Shown here: piece after piece, positions 44,286 to 44,419 of the stretch | Position numbering within the stretch: the stretch's first letter is position 1 | Layout of the letters: the number at the start of each line of letters is the position of its first letter | DNA from: Rugamonas violacea | GTDB taxonomy: Bacteria; Pseudomonadota; Gammaproteobacteria; Burkholderiales; Burkholderiaceae_D | Assembly: GCF_016461825.1 (NCBI RefSeq) | Contig: NZ_JAEMNU010000031.1 | Span: 78,695-123,113, forward strand | DNA length: 44,419 nt | Direction: 5' to 3' | Made by a program: the position numbers and the translations under genes | The notes under the pieces: model-generated | What the model was told of the DNA's origin: nothing | Seen by the model: the letters and a program-made list of their open reading frames with translations, nothing else | Database searches by the model: none

Positions 44286-44291
44286 ACTATA
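44286..44291 (-). promoter_or_regulatory. Extended -10 promoter of the larger repeat gene
   Basis: On the minus strand TGC-TATAGT is an extended -10 element about 25 bases before the ATG at 44260, which would give a very short leader. No good -35 is seen at the standard distance. The surrounding 100 bases are AT-rich. Confidence 0.4.
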
Positions 44292-44376
44292 GCAGATTTC
44301 CAGTAAATTTCCACATGGAAACAAGAAATATTGCAAATATAGTCAAGTTTTCATCCCCTACGCCCGGCGCGAAGGG

Positions 44377-44413
44377 CAAAAAAAATGCCGCCCGGCACTC
44401 AAGCGGGCGGCAT
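44377..44413 (-). terminator. Rho-independent terminator for a gene beyond the right edge
   Basis: Read on the minus strand: ATGCCGCCCGC - loop - GGGCGGCAT followed by T8. It should end a minus-strand gene lying to the right of the window. Confidence 0.85.
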
Positions 44414-44419
44414 CGTCGC

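Overview
The window is GC-rich (about two-thirds G+C by eye) and fits a betaproteobacterium of the Oxalobacteraceae (Massilia, Duganella or Janthinobacterium type). I infer this from codon use, the divergent ssb/uvrA pair, a GTP-type PEP carboxykinase, a DUF4214-tailed subtilase and several Massilia-like accessory proteins. No species was confirmed by a search.

Left third (1-13.6 kb). After a cut-off secreted protein come an alpha/beta hydrolase, a fused polysaccharide deacetylase / caspase-like / TPR protein, a Rossmann-fold oxidoreductase with a proline-rich leader, a small membrane protein and a beta-lactamase-fold lipoprotein. A LysR regulator stands divergent from an SDR plus quinone-oxidoreductase pair. 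A tightly coupled three-gene operon follows (11.0-13.4 kb): an exported repeat-bearing protein, a possible CHAT-like cysteine-protease relative, and a two-helix membrane protein.

Sulfur nanocompartment locus (13.6-18.7 kb). On the minus strand lie serine O-acetyltransferase, an XRE regulator, a Family 2A (SrpI-type) encapsulin shell and a SufS-like cysteine desulfurase with a ~265-residue disordered N-terminal cargo extension. A rhodanese sits just upstream. Together they could make cysteine, strip its sulfur inside a protein shell and pass the sulfane sulfur on.

Middle (18.8-34.4 kb). This holds a PHB depolymerase-like secreted esterase, a Fic protein fused to an AbiEi-like winged-helix domain, ssb and uvrA around a LexA-like box, and a subtilase. 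A TetR-controlled unit follows, with matching palindromic operators, a previously easy-to-miss 50-residue membrane peptide and a DsbA-fold isomerase. Then come pckG, a 2-hydroxyacid dehydrogenase, an unknown protein and a one-domain asparaginase-like protein.

Right quarter (34.5-44.3 kb). Two adjacent paralogous giant proteins (1324 and 1833 residues) are built almost wholly of an octapeptide repeat, [S/T/G]-x-x-[Q/x]-[L/I/V]-x-A-L. In the larger one the octads are arranged in exact 217-residue higher-order units, followed by EF-hand-like calcium loops. Both share a C-terminal module and lack a signal peptide, so type I secretion is plausible. No tRNA, rRNA, CRISPR array or intact insertion sequence was recognised.
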